Shown: positions 1-8,680, counted from the first letter of the stretch. The stretch: 13,851 nt of DNA from JBBQVO01 sp038211505 (GCA_038211505.1 JBBQVO010000085.1:1-13851), one strand, 5' to 3'. The notes: generated by a model from the letters alone, not told the origin. Numbers and translations are program-made.

Positions 1-252
1 CCGGGCAAGGTGCTCGGCCGTCACCAACAGGCGACTGGCGTCGTCGACAAGCTGGCCGGCGTCCCGCATACGACGCTCGCGGCAGGATGCCCGATCTTGC
101 GCGATGCACTGGCCTGGTTCGAGTGTGAAGTCGAAGGCGGCTTGCCGACCGGCGATCATACCCTTGTCGTCGCGCGCATCACCGACGGCGGCCAGATCAA
201 CGTCGGCACGCCCCTGCGTGATGATGATCTCGGATGGACCTACTCCGGGTAG
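1..252 (+). CDS. Flavin reductase-like domain protein, C-terminal part (5' end outside window)
   Basis: The reading frame is open from base 1 and stops at 250-252, giving 83 residues of the C-terminus. The segment CPILRDALAWFECEV followed by GDHTLVVARI resembles the second half of the FMN-binding split-barrel flavin reductase family. In that family a conserved Ala-Trp-(Phe/Leu)-x-Cys stretch precedes a strand bearing the Gly-Asp-His motif. Members reduce FMN or FAD with NAD(P)H, often to feed a partner monooxygenase, but some are flavin-binding proteins of unknown role. The GTG at 10 is only an internal valine codon in this frame, so the true start lies upstream of the window. The gene converges on the small minus-strand gene at 294-500. 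The family is fairly sure; the substrate and partner cannot be told from this fragment. Confidence 0.72.
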   Translation, partial: PGKVLGRHQQATGVVDKLAGVPHTTLAAGCPILRDALAWFECEVEGGLPTGDHTLVVARITDGGQINVGTPLRDDDLGWTYSG

Positions 253-293
253 GGCGACAAGTCGACGCGTAGTCCACTGCCGCGATAGCAGCG

Positions 294-500
294 TTACGGG
301 CCGCGTTGGATGTAAATCGCCTGCATGCGAGTCAGGAGGCCGCGCGCTTCCTCCCGTGTAAACCCCAATCGCGTTTCGAAGTCTTGATGGCTGATCGCTA
401 CACCGTTGCAGACCTCGTTGAGCGAAGCGATAATCAGCGCGATTTCATCGCGCTCGACCGACAGTGCATTTGTGGTGGTTGCGGACTCGGTCTTGTTCAT
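294..500 (-). CDS. Small protein of unknown function (68 aa)
   Basis: I do not recognise a family. The 68-residue product begins MNKTESATTT and is mostly predicted helical after residue 15, with an acidic and hydrophobic first half (RDEIALIIASLNEVCNGV) and an amphipathic second half containing FTREEARGLLTRM. It has no signal peptide and no membrane segment. The ATG at 498-500 is preceded by GAGAG about seven bases upstream, a plausible ribosome binding site. Amino-acid composition is ordinary for a soluble protein, unlike the Arg-rich shadow frames around it, which supports real coding. It lies 139 bp downstream of the acyl-CoA dehydrogenase on the same strand and is separated from it by two overlapping palindromes. 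A small helical regulator or partner protein is possible, but nothing seen here proves it. Confidence 0.5.
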   Translation of the reverse strand: MNKTESATTTNALSVERDEIALIIASLNEVCNGVAISHQDFETRLGFTREEARGLLTRMQAIYIQRGP

Positions 501-584
501 GCGTAAGCTCTCATAGGATCATCTCGATAGAGAAAACGCATCCCGGCCGGACGGAAGCACGTATCGTGCGACGCCAAGCGTGAC

Positions 585-612
585 CGTATCGCGATACGTT
601 GGGCGACCAACG
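585..612. repeat. Two overlapping palindromes after the acyl-CoA dehydrogenase gene
   Basis: Bases 585-598 (CGTATCGCGATACG) are a perfect 14-bp palindrome. Overlapping it by two bases, 597-612 is a perfect hairpin with a 6-bp stem (CGTTGG/CCAACG) and a GCGA loop on the plus strand. A related half-site, CACGTATCGTG, sits at 559-569. The cluster lies about 28 bp past the stop of the dehydrogenase and 85 bp before the small gene at 500. It could be an operator or a weak terminator; no T-run follows on the minus strand, so a classical Rho-independent terminator is not supported. Confidence 0.35.
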
Positions 613-639
613 CTGTTGTCGTGTCAGCGGTCCGACTCG

Positions 640-1866
<1,227 letters not shown>

Positions 1867-1907
1867 GTGCGTCCTCCGGCCTGTGGTGTTTTCGTTCAGG
1901 CGAAATA

Positions 1908-1936
1908 ATCATAGGCGGTTCGCGCCCTAGAACCAA
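1908..1936 (-). promoter_or_regulatory. Sigma70-like promoter of the acyl-CoA dehydrogenase gene
   Basis: Read on the minus strand, TTGGTT (1936-1931) is followed after exactly 17 bp by TATGAT (1913-1908). The -10 box matches the consensus in five of six bases and the -35 in three. Predicted transcription start is near 1901, giving a leader of about 35 bases that includes the GGAGG site. It lies between the broken DinB gene (stop at 1966) and the dehydrogenase. Confidence 0.5.
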
Positions 1937-1965
1937 ACGCTACTTCCCGTCGAGTCTCCCCGAGC

Positions 1966-2447
1966 CTACTCCGTATCGCGCGACTGATGTGTTGCTCGAA
2001 GGTGGTTGATCTCGCCGGCGTGATAGCAGTCGTGCTGAATCATCACCGAGATCACTTCAGACTTCGAATCTTGCGCGCCATGCCACTTCGTTGTGATGTC
2101 CACAAGATCCGCGTCAACCAACGACGCCATCCCGTCCATGAATGCCGCGTGCCCCTCCCGCGCCCATGACACGAGGGCATCGTCGCCCGCCGCGGGCGCG
2201 CCCGGCACTCCGCGAGCACATCGTCCCAACTGCGGTCGGCATCACGGAAGAGGTACTCGACATAGATGTGCTTGGCGACGGCCGCGTGCTCGAAGATGTC
2301 CCGAATGCTGCGCGAACCGCCGTCAGGTATCCAGTCCCAATCGTCGCTACGAACCTCCGTCAGATTAGCCAGCAGCGACTGCGTGTTGTCGCCACCGAAC
2401 GAGCGATTCAGCAACCGTTCCAGTTGTTGCACGACGATGCGCGTCAT
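1966..2447 (-). pseudogene. DinB-family protein, interrupted by a one-base frameshift
   Basis: Two overlapping minus-strand frames together make one DinB-like four-helix protein. The first runs from the ATG at 2447, preceded by AGGAG, to about residue 85 and carries SIRDIFEHAAVAKHIYVEYL. The second carries DDALVSWAREGHAAFMDGM and ends with the typical HDCYHAGEINHLRA motif and a stop at 1966. Adding a single G near 2185-2193 restores one 160-residue protein reading through ECRARPAAGDDALVSW. As it stands, the first frame continues into an Arg/Trp-rich nonsense tail to a stop at 2052. DinB-fold proteins bind metal through three His, and many are thiol-dependent transferases or hydrolases; the role here is unknown. 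It follows the luciferase-like oxidoreductase by 10 bp, so the two are co-transcribed. A sequencing or assembly error in the GC-rich run is as likely as a real mutation. Confidence 0.8.
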
Positions 2448-2457
2448 GTGGCTCCTG

Positions 2458-3366
2458 TTACTCGAACGCGGCGAACATCTCCTCGAACGCCTTCATCTGG
2501 CCGCCGGCGGCGCTGCTCGGAACAAGGATCGGCGTCCGCACCCCGGCGGCGAACCAGCGTTCGAGGCCGTCCCGGACTTCAGCCGCGGATCCGTACAGCG
2601 TGACGTCCTGCAGCCAGCGGTCGGGCATGAGCGACGGAATCTTCTTGATATCGCCAGCTGCCTGCGCCTGTTTGATCGCCGTCATTTCGGCTTCGTAGCC
2701 GGCCTCGTTCCAATAGTTGTTGTAGTTCGGCAGCATCACGTAGCCGGTCAGCGTCCGCCGCATGACGGCGGCCGCAGCCTCGCGATCGTCGGAGATGCAC
2801 GTAGGGATCATGTTGCCGATGAAGAAGGCGTCGTCGTTGCGCTTGTCGCCAGGCAGCGTCGCCAGCGACGCCGGCATGTGCGATCGCGATGCGTTCGCCC
2901 AGACCGCGCCCTCGGCGATCTCGGCGGCGAGATGCAGCATCTTCGTGCGCATCGACGCGAGCACGATCGGCGGCAGTTCGCCGGCGCCTTGCTCGGCCGA
3001 AGCGCGCACGGCAGCGACGAAGTTGCGGATGTCCGACAGCGGCTTACCGACCTGCACGCCGAGTCGCTGATGCACCGGGCCGTGCGTGACGCCAATGCCG
3101 AATCGAAAGCGCCCGCCGCTCAACTCATGGATCAGCGCCGCCTGCCCGGCGAAATCCGACGGCTGCCGCAGATAGATCGGCTGCACCGTCGTTCCGAACG
3201 GGATCGTCTTCGTCTCAAGCGCCAGCGCGACGGCGAGCCCCATCGCATCGCCGAAACTCGGCAGATAGATGCCCGCGAATCCTCGCTTCTCGATCTCCTG
3301 CGCCAGCTCGATCGTGTGCTTCCGCCGCCCCGCGACGGCGGCGAGTGAGAGTGCGGGCATGTTCAT
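2458..3366 (-). CDS. Luciferase-like (LLM class) flavin/F420-dependent oxidoreductase
   Basis: The 302-residue product has the bacterial-luciferase TIM-barrel pattern: an N-terminal strand-helix unit with KRGFAGIYLPSFGD (27-40), IPFGTTVQPIYLRQPSDFA (55-73), and the hallmark LSGGRFRFGIGVTHGP (82-97). A late segment, YGSAAEVRDGLERWFAAGV (258-276), matches the usual end of these proteins. Family members use reduced F420 or FMN to reduce or oxygenate organic substrates. The short length and lack of a monooxygenase-specific insertion fit the F420-dependent group better, but this is inference. The ATG at 3366 is chosen over the ATG at 3360 because AGGAG lies six bases before it. The gene leads a two-gene unit with the broken DinB gene downstream; such pairing is common in actinobacteria and Chloroflexota. 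Substrate unknown. Confidence 0.88.
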   Translation of the reverse strand: MNMPALSLAAVAGRRKHTIELAQEIEKRGFAGIYLPSFGDAMGLAVALALETKTIPFGTTVQPIYLRQPSDFAGQAALIHELSGGRFRFGIGVTHGPVHQRLGVQVGKPLSDIRNFVAAVRASAEQGAGELPPIVLASMRTKMLHLAAEIAEGAVWANASRSHMPASLATLPGDKRNDDAFFIGNMIPTCISDDREAAAAVMRRTLTGYVMLPNYNNYWNEAGYEAEMTAIKQAQAAGDIKKIPSLMPDRWLQDVTLYGSAAEVRDGLERWFAAGVRTPILVPSSAAGGQMKAFEEMFAAFE

Positions 3367-3500
3367 GGTGAGCTCCTGTCGGGTGAGAAAGTGGTCCTTC
3401 GTCGTTCGGGTAGATCGACGCGTCGCTCAAACGCCGGAGCCAGCCGTCGCGTCGTCGGAAGCATGATCGACGGTTGGCGCTGTCGCCAGCCTCACACTTA

Positions 3501-5882
3501 TCAACGGCCGGTCGCAACGGAGACGTGCTCGCCGTCGGTGGTGAAGTGGATCGGGCCGACGTCTTGCGTATCGTAGACGGCGGCGTAATCGTCGAGGCGA
3601 TCAACGACGCTCGGCGCCGGATGGCCGAAGGAGTTGTTCTTGCCTGACGAGATCGCCGCGTACGCGGGCTGCACCGCATCGAGGAACTCACGTGTGCTCG
3701 ACGTCTTGCGCCCGTGATGTCCGACCTTCAACACCGTCGCGTGCAGGTCGACGCCGTCGTTCAGCAGCGCGTGTTCGGCGCGCGCTTCGATGCCCGCGGT
3801 GAGCAAGAAGGTGACACCGCGCCAAGAGATACGCAGCACTGCGCCCGTGTTATTCACCTGCGGATCGACGGCCTCCACCGGATCGGGCCCGAGGACTTCG
3901 ATGCGCACACCATCGTCGAAATCGAACACGCGCCCCTGCTGGATCGTCTCGATCGCGAGCCCCTCGCTGCGGACGCCGTCGGAGAACATGCGGTGCGTCG
4001 TCGACGGCTGAACGCCGGGGCCGGCGAGCACTCGCTTCACGTCGTAGCGATCGAGCACATCGATGAAGCCCGTCATGTGATCCGCCTGCGGATGCGTCAG
4101 CACCATCATCTCGATCGATCGGTCGTTCCACGGTAGCTCGTCGCCGAGCCCGCGCATGACGGCGCGACCGGGCCCGCCGTCGACGAGGATGTCGTGGCCG
4201 CCCGGCGTCCGAATCAAGATCGAGTCTCCCTGCCCGACGTCGAGGACCGTGACTTCGAGCCGCGGAGGCGAAGCCGGCCAGAGCACGAAGCCCGCAGTGC
4301 CAATAATCAGGCCGACCGGCGCGACGATCGCGAGCGCCGACGCGACGCGTCGCGCGTCAAACGAAGGCGGCGCGATGCGGCCACCGAGTGGCGCCCCGAC
4401 GTACCGAAGCGTGGCGAGCGCCAGCGCGGCAACGGCCACATACGTCGCCGTCGCCCAGCGCGACGTGTAGCCGTCGATCGATGTGAACGCGTGCGGCACC
4501 GACGCAAGCTGACGTGCGACCACGAGCCAGTACGTCAGCGCGTAGTAGCCGGGTGCCGCGCAGACGAGCCGCGCGTGTGGTAGCAGTCCGCCGAGCGCGG
4601 CAAGCAGCGACGTGACGAGGATCAGCCCGAACGCCGGCACAACGAGCACGTTCGCCGGGATCGCCACGAGCGACACGCGCCCGAAGTTCAGCGCGATCAG
4701 CGGCTCCGTCGCGATGATTGCGGCGAGCGTGACGGAGAGCGGTTCGGCGAAGAACGAATCGATCGGTCGCGGAATCGTGTCGCGACGCAGGATCCGCGCG
4801 ATCCATTCGACGGTCCAATGCCGGATCGGCGACGCGAGGTAAACGATGCCGCAGGTGGCGGCGAAGGTTAGCTGAAACGAGACGTCACGCGTCACGGACG
4901 GATCGATCACGGACATTATGCCGGCGGCGAAGAAGATCGTCGTCAGCCCGCTCGTCCGCCGGCCCGCCAGCTGCGCGACGATCAGCAAGATGCCCATGAT
5001 CGTCGCGCGCACGACGGGCGGCGACGCGCCGACGAGCAGCGCGTAAGCGATGACAGCCGCGATCGAGAGCGCCTGCGCGCGGCGGCGGCCGACGATCCAG
5101 GCGAACGCCATCGTGGCGTACGCGGAGACGAGTACAACGTTCGATCCCGAGACGACCACGAGATGCGACGTGTTGGTCGCGTTGAGATCGGCCGCCACAT
5201 CCGCCGGCAACGCCGAACGCTGGCCGAGTAGCACGCCCTGCGCCAACGACGACTGCGGCTCGGGCAGCGCCAGCGCCAGCGCGTGCGACAGCTTACGGCG
5301 GACGTGAAGGATCGTCGAGCGCACGATCGAGTCGTCTTCGTGGCCGATCTTTTGCGCCGACGGATACCCCATCACGCTCGCGACGCCGCGTCGCGAAAGA
5401 TAGTCGGCGTAATCGAACCCGTCGACATGCGGCGGCGATTCGACCTTGCCTTCCAGCTCGACGACATCGCCAGAGATGTAGCGCGGGATCGTCGCCGTCG
5501 TCACGAGCACGCCACCCGATGCCGGCTGCCAGTCGCCGCGGAGCTGCACCTCGCGCGCATCGATCGTGAACCTCTGCGATGTGTCACGAATCTCCGGATC
5601 GTCCCGCAGGACGCCTCGCACGCGCAGGGCGACGCTGTCGTTGTGATGAGCGATGGCGTCAGCGTTAAGCGACGGGCCGCTAGTCTCGAAACGCAAGATC
5701 GCGATTGAGAAAATCGCCGGTAACACGAGTGCGTAGATCGAGTACCGCAGGTCACGTCGCAAGATCGCGAGTGCCATCATCGCCGCGGCGATGCCGACGG
5801 CGAGCGGCCACGCGCCACGTCCGAGCATCGCCGTGGCGGCGATGCCGGCGAGCCATGCGGCCGCGAGCCAAGCGAGGATCAT
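3501..5882 (-). CDS. comEC: ComEC/Rec2-family DNA internalisation channel protein
   Basis: ComEC forms the inner-membrane channel for single-stranded DNA in natural transformation. From the ATG at 5882 the product is 793 residues, normal for the full-length form. In order: three N-terminal membrane segments (about 2-63), a soluble OB-like region (64-190), and the polytopic competence domain (about 205-500) with HLVVVSGSNVVLV (240-252), where many homologues have SGLHV. A further membrane helix (516-535) leads into a C-terminal metallo-beta-lactamase domain. That domain carries VLDVGQGDS (546-554), THPQADHMTG (596-605), KVGHHG (719-724) and SFGHP (751-755), so its metal site looks intact. The frame extends upstream to a TTG at 5993, but those 37 residues are polar and unlike ComEC. 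No clear ribosome binding site precedes 5882. It stands alone, with no comEA or pilus gene beside it. Confidence 0.93.
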   Translation of the reverse strand: MILAWLAAAWLAGIAATAMLGRGAWPLAVGIAAAMMALAILRRDLRYSIYALVLPAIFSIAILRFETSGPSLNADAIAHHNDSVALRVRGVLRDDPEIRDTSQRFTIDAREVQLRGDWQPASGGVLVTTATIPRYISGDVVELEGKVESPPHVDGFDYADYLSRRGVASVMGYPSAQKIGHEDDSIVRSTILHVRRKLSHALALALPEPQSSLAQGVLLGQRSALPADVAADLNATNTSHLVVVSGSNVVLVSAYATMAFAWIVGRRRAQALSIAAVIAYALLVGASPPVVRATIMGILLIVAQLAGRRTSGLTTIFFAAGIMSVIDPSVTRDVSFQLTFAATCGIVYLASPIRHWTVEWIARILRRDTIPRPIDSFFAEPLSVTLAAIIATEPLIALNFGRVSLVAIPANVLVVPAFGLILVTSLLAALGGLLPHARLVCAAPGYYALTYWLVVARQLASVPHAFTSIDGYTSRWATATYVAVAALALATLRYVGAPLGGRIAPPSFDARRVASALAIVAPVGLIIGTAGFVLWPASPPRLEVTVLDVGQGDSILIRTPGGHDILVDGGPGRAVMRGLGDELPWNDRSIEMMVLTHPQADHMTGFIDVLDRYDVKRVLAGPGVQPSTTHRMFSDGVRSEGLAIETIQQGRVFDFDDGVRIEVLGPDPVEAVDPQVNNTGAVLRISWRGVTFLLTAGIEARAEHALLNDGVDLHATVLKVGHHGRKTSSTREFLDAVQPAYAAISSGKNNSFGHPAPSVVDRLDDYAAVYDTQDVGPIHFTTDGEHVSVATGR

Positions 5883-6063
5883 CGGCGTCCAATCGTCGCG
5901 AGCGCGATACGACGAGATACGAATCCGGTTGGAAGCGATGGTACATCGCGTTCCGGCGTCTGTCTCGCGTTCCGCTTGACGTGCGGCTACCAAAGCCGTG
6001 GCGTAGCATTACGAGCGCCGCGCACGAGCTGCCCGGCGGCGAATATCAAACAGGAGATCGTGC

Positions 6064-6765
6064 ATGGCGGGCATCATCGAAGCGGCGCGCAAGGACGGAC
6101 GGACGCTGCTGACCGAGATCGAGGCGAAGCAGGTGCTGGAAGAGGCGGGCGTGCCCGTATCGCCGGCGCGCCTCGCGAGGACGCGCGACGAAGCGATGAA
6201 AGTCGCCACCGAGCTCGGCTTTCCGATCGTGGTGAAGGTCGTCTCGGAACAGATCACGCACAAGAGCGACGTTGGCGGCGTGGCGCTGAACCTCAACTCG
6301 GCCGACGAGGTCGGCGCGGCGTTCGATCGCGTCGTCGCGTCGGCGAAGCAGCATGAGCCGTCGGCCACGATCGACGGCGTCGCGGTGCAGCGCATGGAGC
6401 GACAGGGCATCGAAGTGATCGTCGGCATGACGACCGATCCGCAGTTCGGGCCGGTGATGATGTTCGGCCTCGGCGGCGTCATGGTCGAGATCTTGAAGGA
6501 CGTCGCGTTTCGCGTCGTGCCGCTGAACAAGCGCGACGCCCACCAGATGATCGAAGAGATCAAGGGCAAGCCGCTGCTCGACGGCTATCGCGGCAGTGAG
6601 CCCGCCGACGTCGCCAAGCTCGAAGAGCTGCTGCTCAAAGTGTCGTCGTTCGTCGAGCAGCACCCGGAAGTGTCGGAGCTCGATCTCAATCCCGTATTCG
6701 CCTACAAGGACGGCGCGATCGCGGTCGATGCGCGCGTCGTCTTGGCCGAAGCCCACGGCTCGTAG
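6064..6765 (+). CDS. NDP-forming acyl-CoA (acetate-CoA) synthetase, ATP-grasp beta subunit
   Basis: This 233-residue protein is the nucleotide-binding half of an NDP-forming acyl-CoA synthetase, which interconverts acyl-CoA, ADP and phosphate with free acid, CoA and ATP. It has the expected ATP-grasp fold: an N-terminal helix pair (LTEIEAKQVLEEAGVPV, 16-32), then ITHKSDVGGVAL (64-75) whose His66 is at the position of the phosphohistidine shuttle known in this family. The ATP-grasp core GIEVIVGMTTDPQFGPVMMF (115-134) and ELDLNP (205-210), with the Mg-binding Asp and Asn, follow. The length is typical for a separate beta subunit. The ATG at 6064 has AGGAG seven bases upstream. The alpha subunit gene follows after 132 bp on the same strand. 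The acid used cannot be told; acetate, propionate or longer acids are all possible. Confidence 0.92.
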   Translation: MAGIIEAARKDGRTLLTEIEAKQVLEEAGVPVSPARLARTRDEAMKVATELGFPIVVKVVSEQITHKSDVGGVALNLNSADEVGAAFDRVVASAKQHEPSATIDGVAVQRMERQGIEVIVGMTTDPQFGPVMMFGLGGVMVEILKDVAFRVVPLNKRDAHQMIEEIKGKPLLDGYRGSEPADVAKLEELLLKVSSFVEQHPEVSELDLNPVFAYKDGAIAVDARVVLAEAHGS

Positions 6766-6804
6766 CATGCGCTCGATACCGCGCGTGAGAGCGACGAGAC
6801 ACAT

Positions 6805-6867
6805 CGTAGGGACGCAGCTTTAGCTCCGTCCGCAATCGCCGGACGAAGCTACGGCTGCGTCCCGACG
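6805..6867. repeat. Imperfect inverted repeat (28-bp arms) between the synthetase subunit genes
   Basis: Arms at 6805-6832 and 6840-6867 are reverse complements at 24 of 28 positions, around a 7-base loop CAATCGC. The outer ten-base blocks GGGACGCAGC and GCTGCGTCCC, and the inner CGTCCG/CGGACG, are perfect. In the plus-strand RNA one mismatch becomes a G-U pair. There is no following T-run and the downstream gene is in the same unit, so it looks like a REP-type intergenic palindrome or mRNA-processing element and not a terminator. Confidence 0.7.
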
Positions 6868-6897
6868 GCCTCGGTTGAACCATGTACGGAGCCGAAC

Positions 6898-8322
6898 TTG
6901 AAACACGATCTGAAGCGCGCGCTCAATCCGAAGACCGCCGTCGTCGTCGGCTCGAAGAAGGCCGACGCGTACATGTGGCTGCGTAACTACAGCGCGTTCA
7001 CCGGCCAGCTCTATTCCGTGCAGATCGATCCGAACGAGATTTCCGGCATCGAGGCGATGGGCGTGACGAACTTCACCTCACTGATGGACGTGCCCGGCGA
7101 TGTCGACTACGTGATGCTCGCCGTGCCGCGGCCCGTCGCGCCGCGTGTGCTTGCCGACTGCGCGAAGAAGGGCGTCGGCGGCGTCGCGCTGTTCACGTCG
7201 GGGTTCGCCGAGACCGGCGAGGAAGAAGGCATCCGGCTGCAGGATCAGCTGCTGCAGATCGCCCGCGACGGCGACGTCTCACTGATCGGACCGAACTGCA
7301 TGGGGCTGTATAACCGCCGCCTCGGCATCCGCCAGAGCGCTGAGCAGGGCGCGGGCGAAGCCGGCGACGTCGGCTTCATCTCGCAGAGCGGCACGCACGC
7401 GATCAACTTCGGGCTCGTCGGCGAGGCGCACGGCGTGCGCGTCAGCACGTCGATCAGCATCGGCAACGCGATCATTCTCGACGTGCCCGATTACCTCGAC
7501 TATCTCGCCGACGACGCCGAGACGAAAGTCATCGCGATGTACATCGAGGGCGTGAAGGACGGACCGCGGTTCGTGCGTTCGCTGAAGCGCGCCGCGTCGA
7601 TGAAACCGGTCGTTGTCTGGAAGGGCGGCGTCACGGCCGCCGGCGCCCGCGCCACCGCATCGCACACGGGATCGCTGGCAACGTCGCAGGCCGTGTTCAG
7701 CGCCATCGTCCGGCAGGCGGGCGCCGTCGAGGCGAACAGCCTCGAGGACACGATCGACGTCGTGAAGGCGCTGCTCTACGCCAAGCCGGCGAGGCGCGGC
7801 CGCATGGGGCTGATGGCGATGACGGGCGGCCAGTCCGTCGTGATCACCGACGCATTCGTCCAGGCGGGACTCGAAGTGCCAAGGCTTTCAGGCGCCTCGT
7901 ACGAAGAACTGCAGTCGTTCTTCAACATCGTCGGCGGCAGCTACCAGAACCCGCTCGATATGGGCGGCACGATCGGCTTCGGCGGATCGCGCGAGACGCT
8001 CGACCGCCTCTTCGGCATCCTCGATCGAGACGCTAACGTCGACGCGATAGCAATGGAGATGGCGTCAGGCTTCCTGGCGCGCATGTGGGCATCGAACCCC
8101 GGCAGCCTCGACGGATTGCTCGACACGCTCGCCGCGCACAAAGAGCGATCGCCGAAGCCATTCGTCGCCGTGCTCCAGCCGCAGCACGTCGAAGACGTCG
8201 TCATACAGGCGCGCAAGCGTGTGCAAGAACGCGGCATCGCCGTCTTCGCCTCGTTCGAGCGCGCAGCCCGCGCGCTCGCGCGATCGATCGCCTACCAGCG
8301 CTTTCGCGCCGGGATGGACTAG
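6898..8322 (+). CDS. NDP-forming acyl-CoA synthetase, CoA-binding alpha subunit
   Basis: The 474-residue product is the CoA-binding and phosphohistidine half that works with the ATP-grasp subunit encoded at 6064-6765. A Rossmann-like CoA-binding domain occupies about 1-125, followed by GPNCMGL (131-137). A flavodoxin-like ligase domain begins near 155 with GFISQSGTHA (159-168). The segment ASHTGSLATSQ (254-264) holds His256, at the position of the phosphorylated His in NDP-forming acetyl-CoA synthetases. A third domain runs from about 300 to 465. The start is taken as the TTG at 6898, with GGAG seven bases upstream; the nearby ATG at 6882 is in another frame. A TTG start and a long gap after the beta gene may lower its translation. 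The specific acyl substrate is unknown. Confidence 0.92.
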   Translation: MKHDLKRALNPKTAVVVGSKKADAYMWLRNYSAFTGQLYSVQIDPNEISGIEAMGVTNFTSLMDVPGDVDYVMLAVPRPVAPRVLADCAKKGVGGVALFTSGFAETGEEEGIRLQDQLLQIARDGDVSLIGPNCMGLYNRRLGIRQSAEQGAGEAGDVGFISQSGTHAINFGLVGEAHGVRVSTSISIGNAIILDVPDYLDYLADDAETKVIAMYIEGVKDGPRFVRSLKRAASMKPVVVWKGGVTAAGARATASHTGSLATSQAVFSAIVRQAGAVEANSLEDTIDVVKALLYAKPARRGRMGLMAMTGGQSVVITDAFVQAGLEVPRLSGASYEELQSFFNIVGGSYQNPLDMGGTIGFGGSRETLDRLFGILDRDANVDAIAMEMASGFLARMWASNPGSLDGLLDTLAAHKERSPKPFVAVLQPQHVEDVVIQARKRVQERGIAVFASFERAARALARSIAYQRFRAGMD

Positions 8323-8376
8323 TACGACGCGAAAGAACGTACCTCGACTCAAGCGCGGGAATTGCAGCGCGGATCC

Positions 8377-8401
8377 GTGGCGCGGGCGGTTCAGAGCCCG
8401 C
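8377..8401. repeat. REP-like palindrome, copy A
   Basis: GTGGCGCGGGCGG followed by TTCAGAGCCCGC contains a 6-bp stem GCGGGC/GCCCGC (8382-8387 with 8396-8401) around an 8-base loop. The same word order recurs at 8609-8633 with two single-base length differences in the loop. It lies 55 bp past the stop of the synthetase alpha gene and is followed by CTCAAAAAC, so it may also act as a weak terminator. Confidence 0.55.
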
Positions 8402-8486
8402 CTCAAAAACTCGATCCCGTGTGAATCATGTGTGCGGGAGCACGTGATGGCGGAGTACACGAGCACCCAAAGATGAGGCGATGTAG

Positions 8487-8505
8487 AACAGCCGTCCCGG
8501 CTGTT
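8487..8505. repeat. Perfect 8-bp-stem palindrome
   Basis: AACAGCCG pairs with CGGCTGTT around a three-base loop TCC. It is followed by the short direct repeat GGACGGACGG. No T-run follows on either strand. It differs in sequence from the palindromes on either side, so more than one repeat family is present. Confidence 0.55.
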
Positions 8506-8608
8506 GCGGACGGACGGAAATCACACACCGTAGGGGCACCGCTCGCTGCGCCCTCGCCGGCCGACGATCGCCGCCGCTTCTCAGCGATTGTCATTTCGAA
8601 CACCCACG

Positions 8609-8633
8609 GTGGCGCGGGCGTTTCAGCCCGCGC
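8609..8633. repeat. REP-like palindrome, copy B
   Basis: A perfect 8-bp stem GCGCGGGC/GCCCGCGC (8612-8619 with 8626-8633) encloses GTTTCA. It shares GTGGCGCGGGCG, TTCAG and GCCCGC with copy A at 8377-8401. It begins 48 bp beyond the stop of the deformylase gene, so it could end that transcript, though no T-run is present. Confidence 0.6.
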
Positions 8634-8680
8634 GGAGCCGCTCTTAGTCGCGTGACGTGAATCACGCCTCAACTGCGAAC

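Larger units (their letters stand above)
8323..8680. other. 358-bp non-coding interval between convergent genes, rich in palindromes
   Basis: No credible gene is present; the short frames here have Ala/Arg/Pro-rich compositions. The stretch holds two copies of one palindrome family (8377-8401 and 8609-8633), an unrelated 8-bp-stem hairpin (8487-8505) and a decayed palindrome at 8533-8553 (GGGGCA pairing with TGCGCCC with one bulged base). Because the synthetase alpha gene and the deformylase gene both end here, some of these may stop transcription from either side. Confidence 0.6.

Noticed and set aside
2180..2210. Programmed -1 frameshift in the DinB-like gene
   Set aside because: The direction fits -1, but there is no slippery heptamer and no obvious downstream pseudoknot; a missing base is simpler.
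2266..3348. 360-residue plus-strand open frame
   Set aside because: It is antisense to the luciferase-like oxidoreductase and is Arg/His-rich with no domain; it arises from GC-rich codon bias of the real gene.
5883..5993. N-terminal extension of ComEC to a TTG codon
   Set aside because: The extra 37 residues are polar and lack ComEC character, whereas the ATG at 5882 leads straight into the first membrane segment.
5976..6009. TTGACG and TAGCAT as a promoter for the acyl-CoA synthetase unit
   Set aside because: The two boxes are 22 bp apart, too far for a sigma70 promoter, and no better pair is seen.
6046..6804. 252-residue minus-strand open frame
   Set aside because: It is antisense to the ATP-grasp subunit, is rich in Arg, Asp and His, and shows no recognisable motif.
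8428..8655. 75-residue plus-strand open frame in the non-coding gap
   Set aside because: It runs through the palindromes, has no ribosome binding site and an Ala/Arg/Pro-rich composition.
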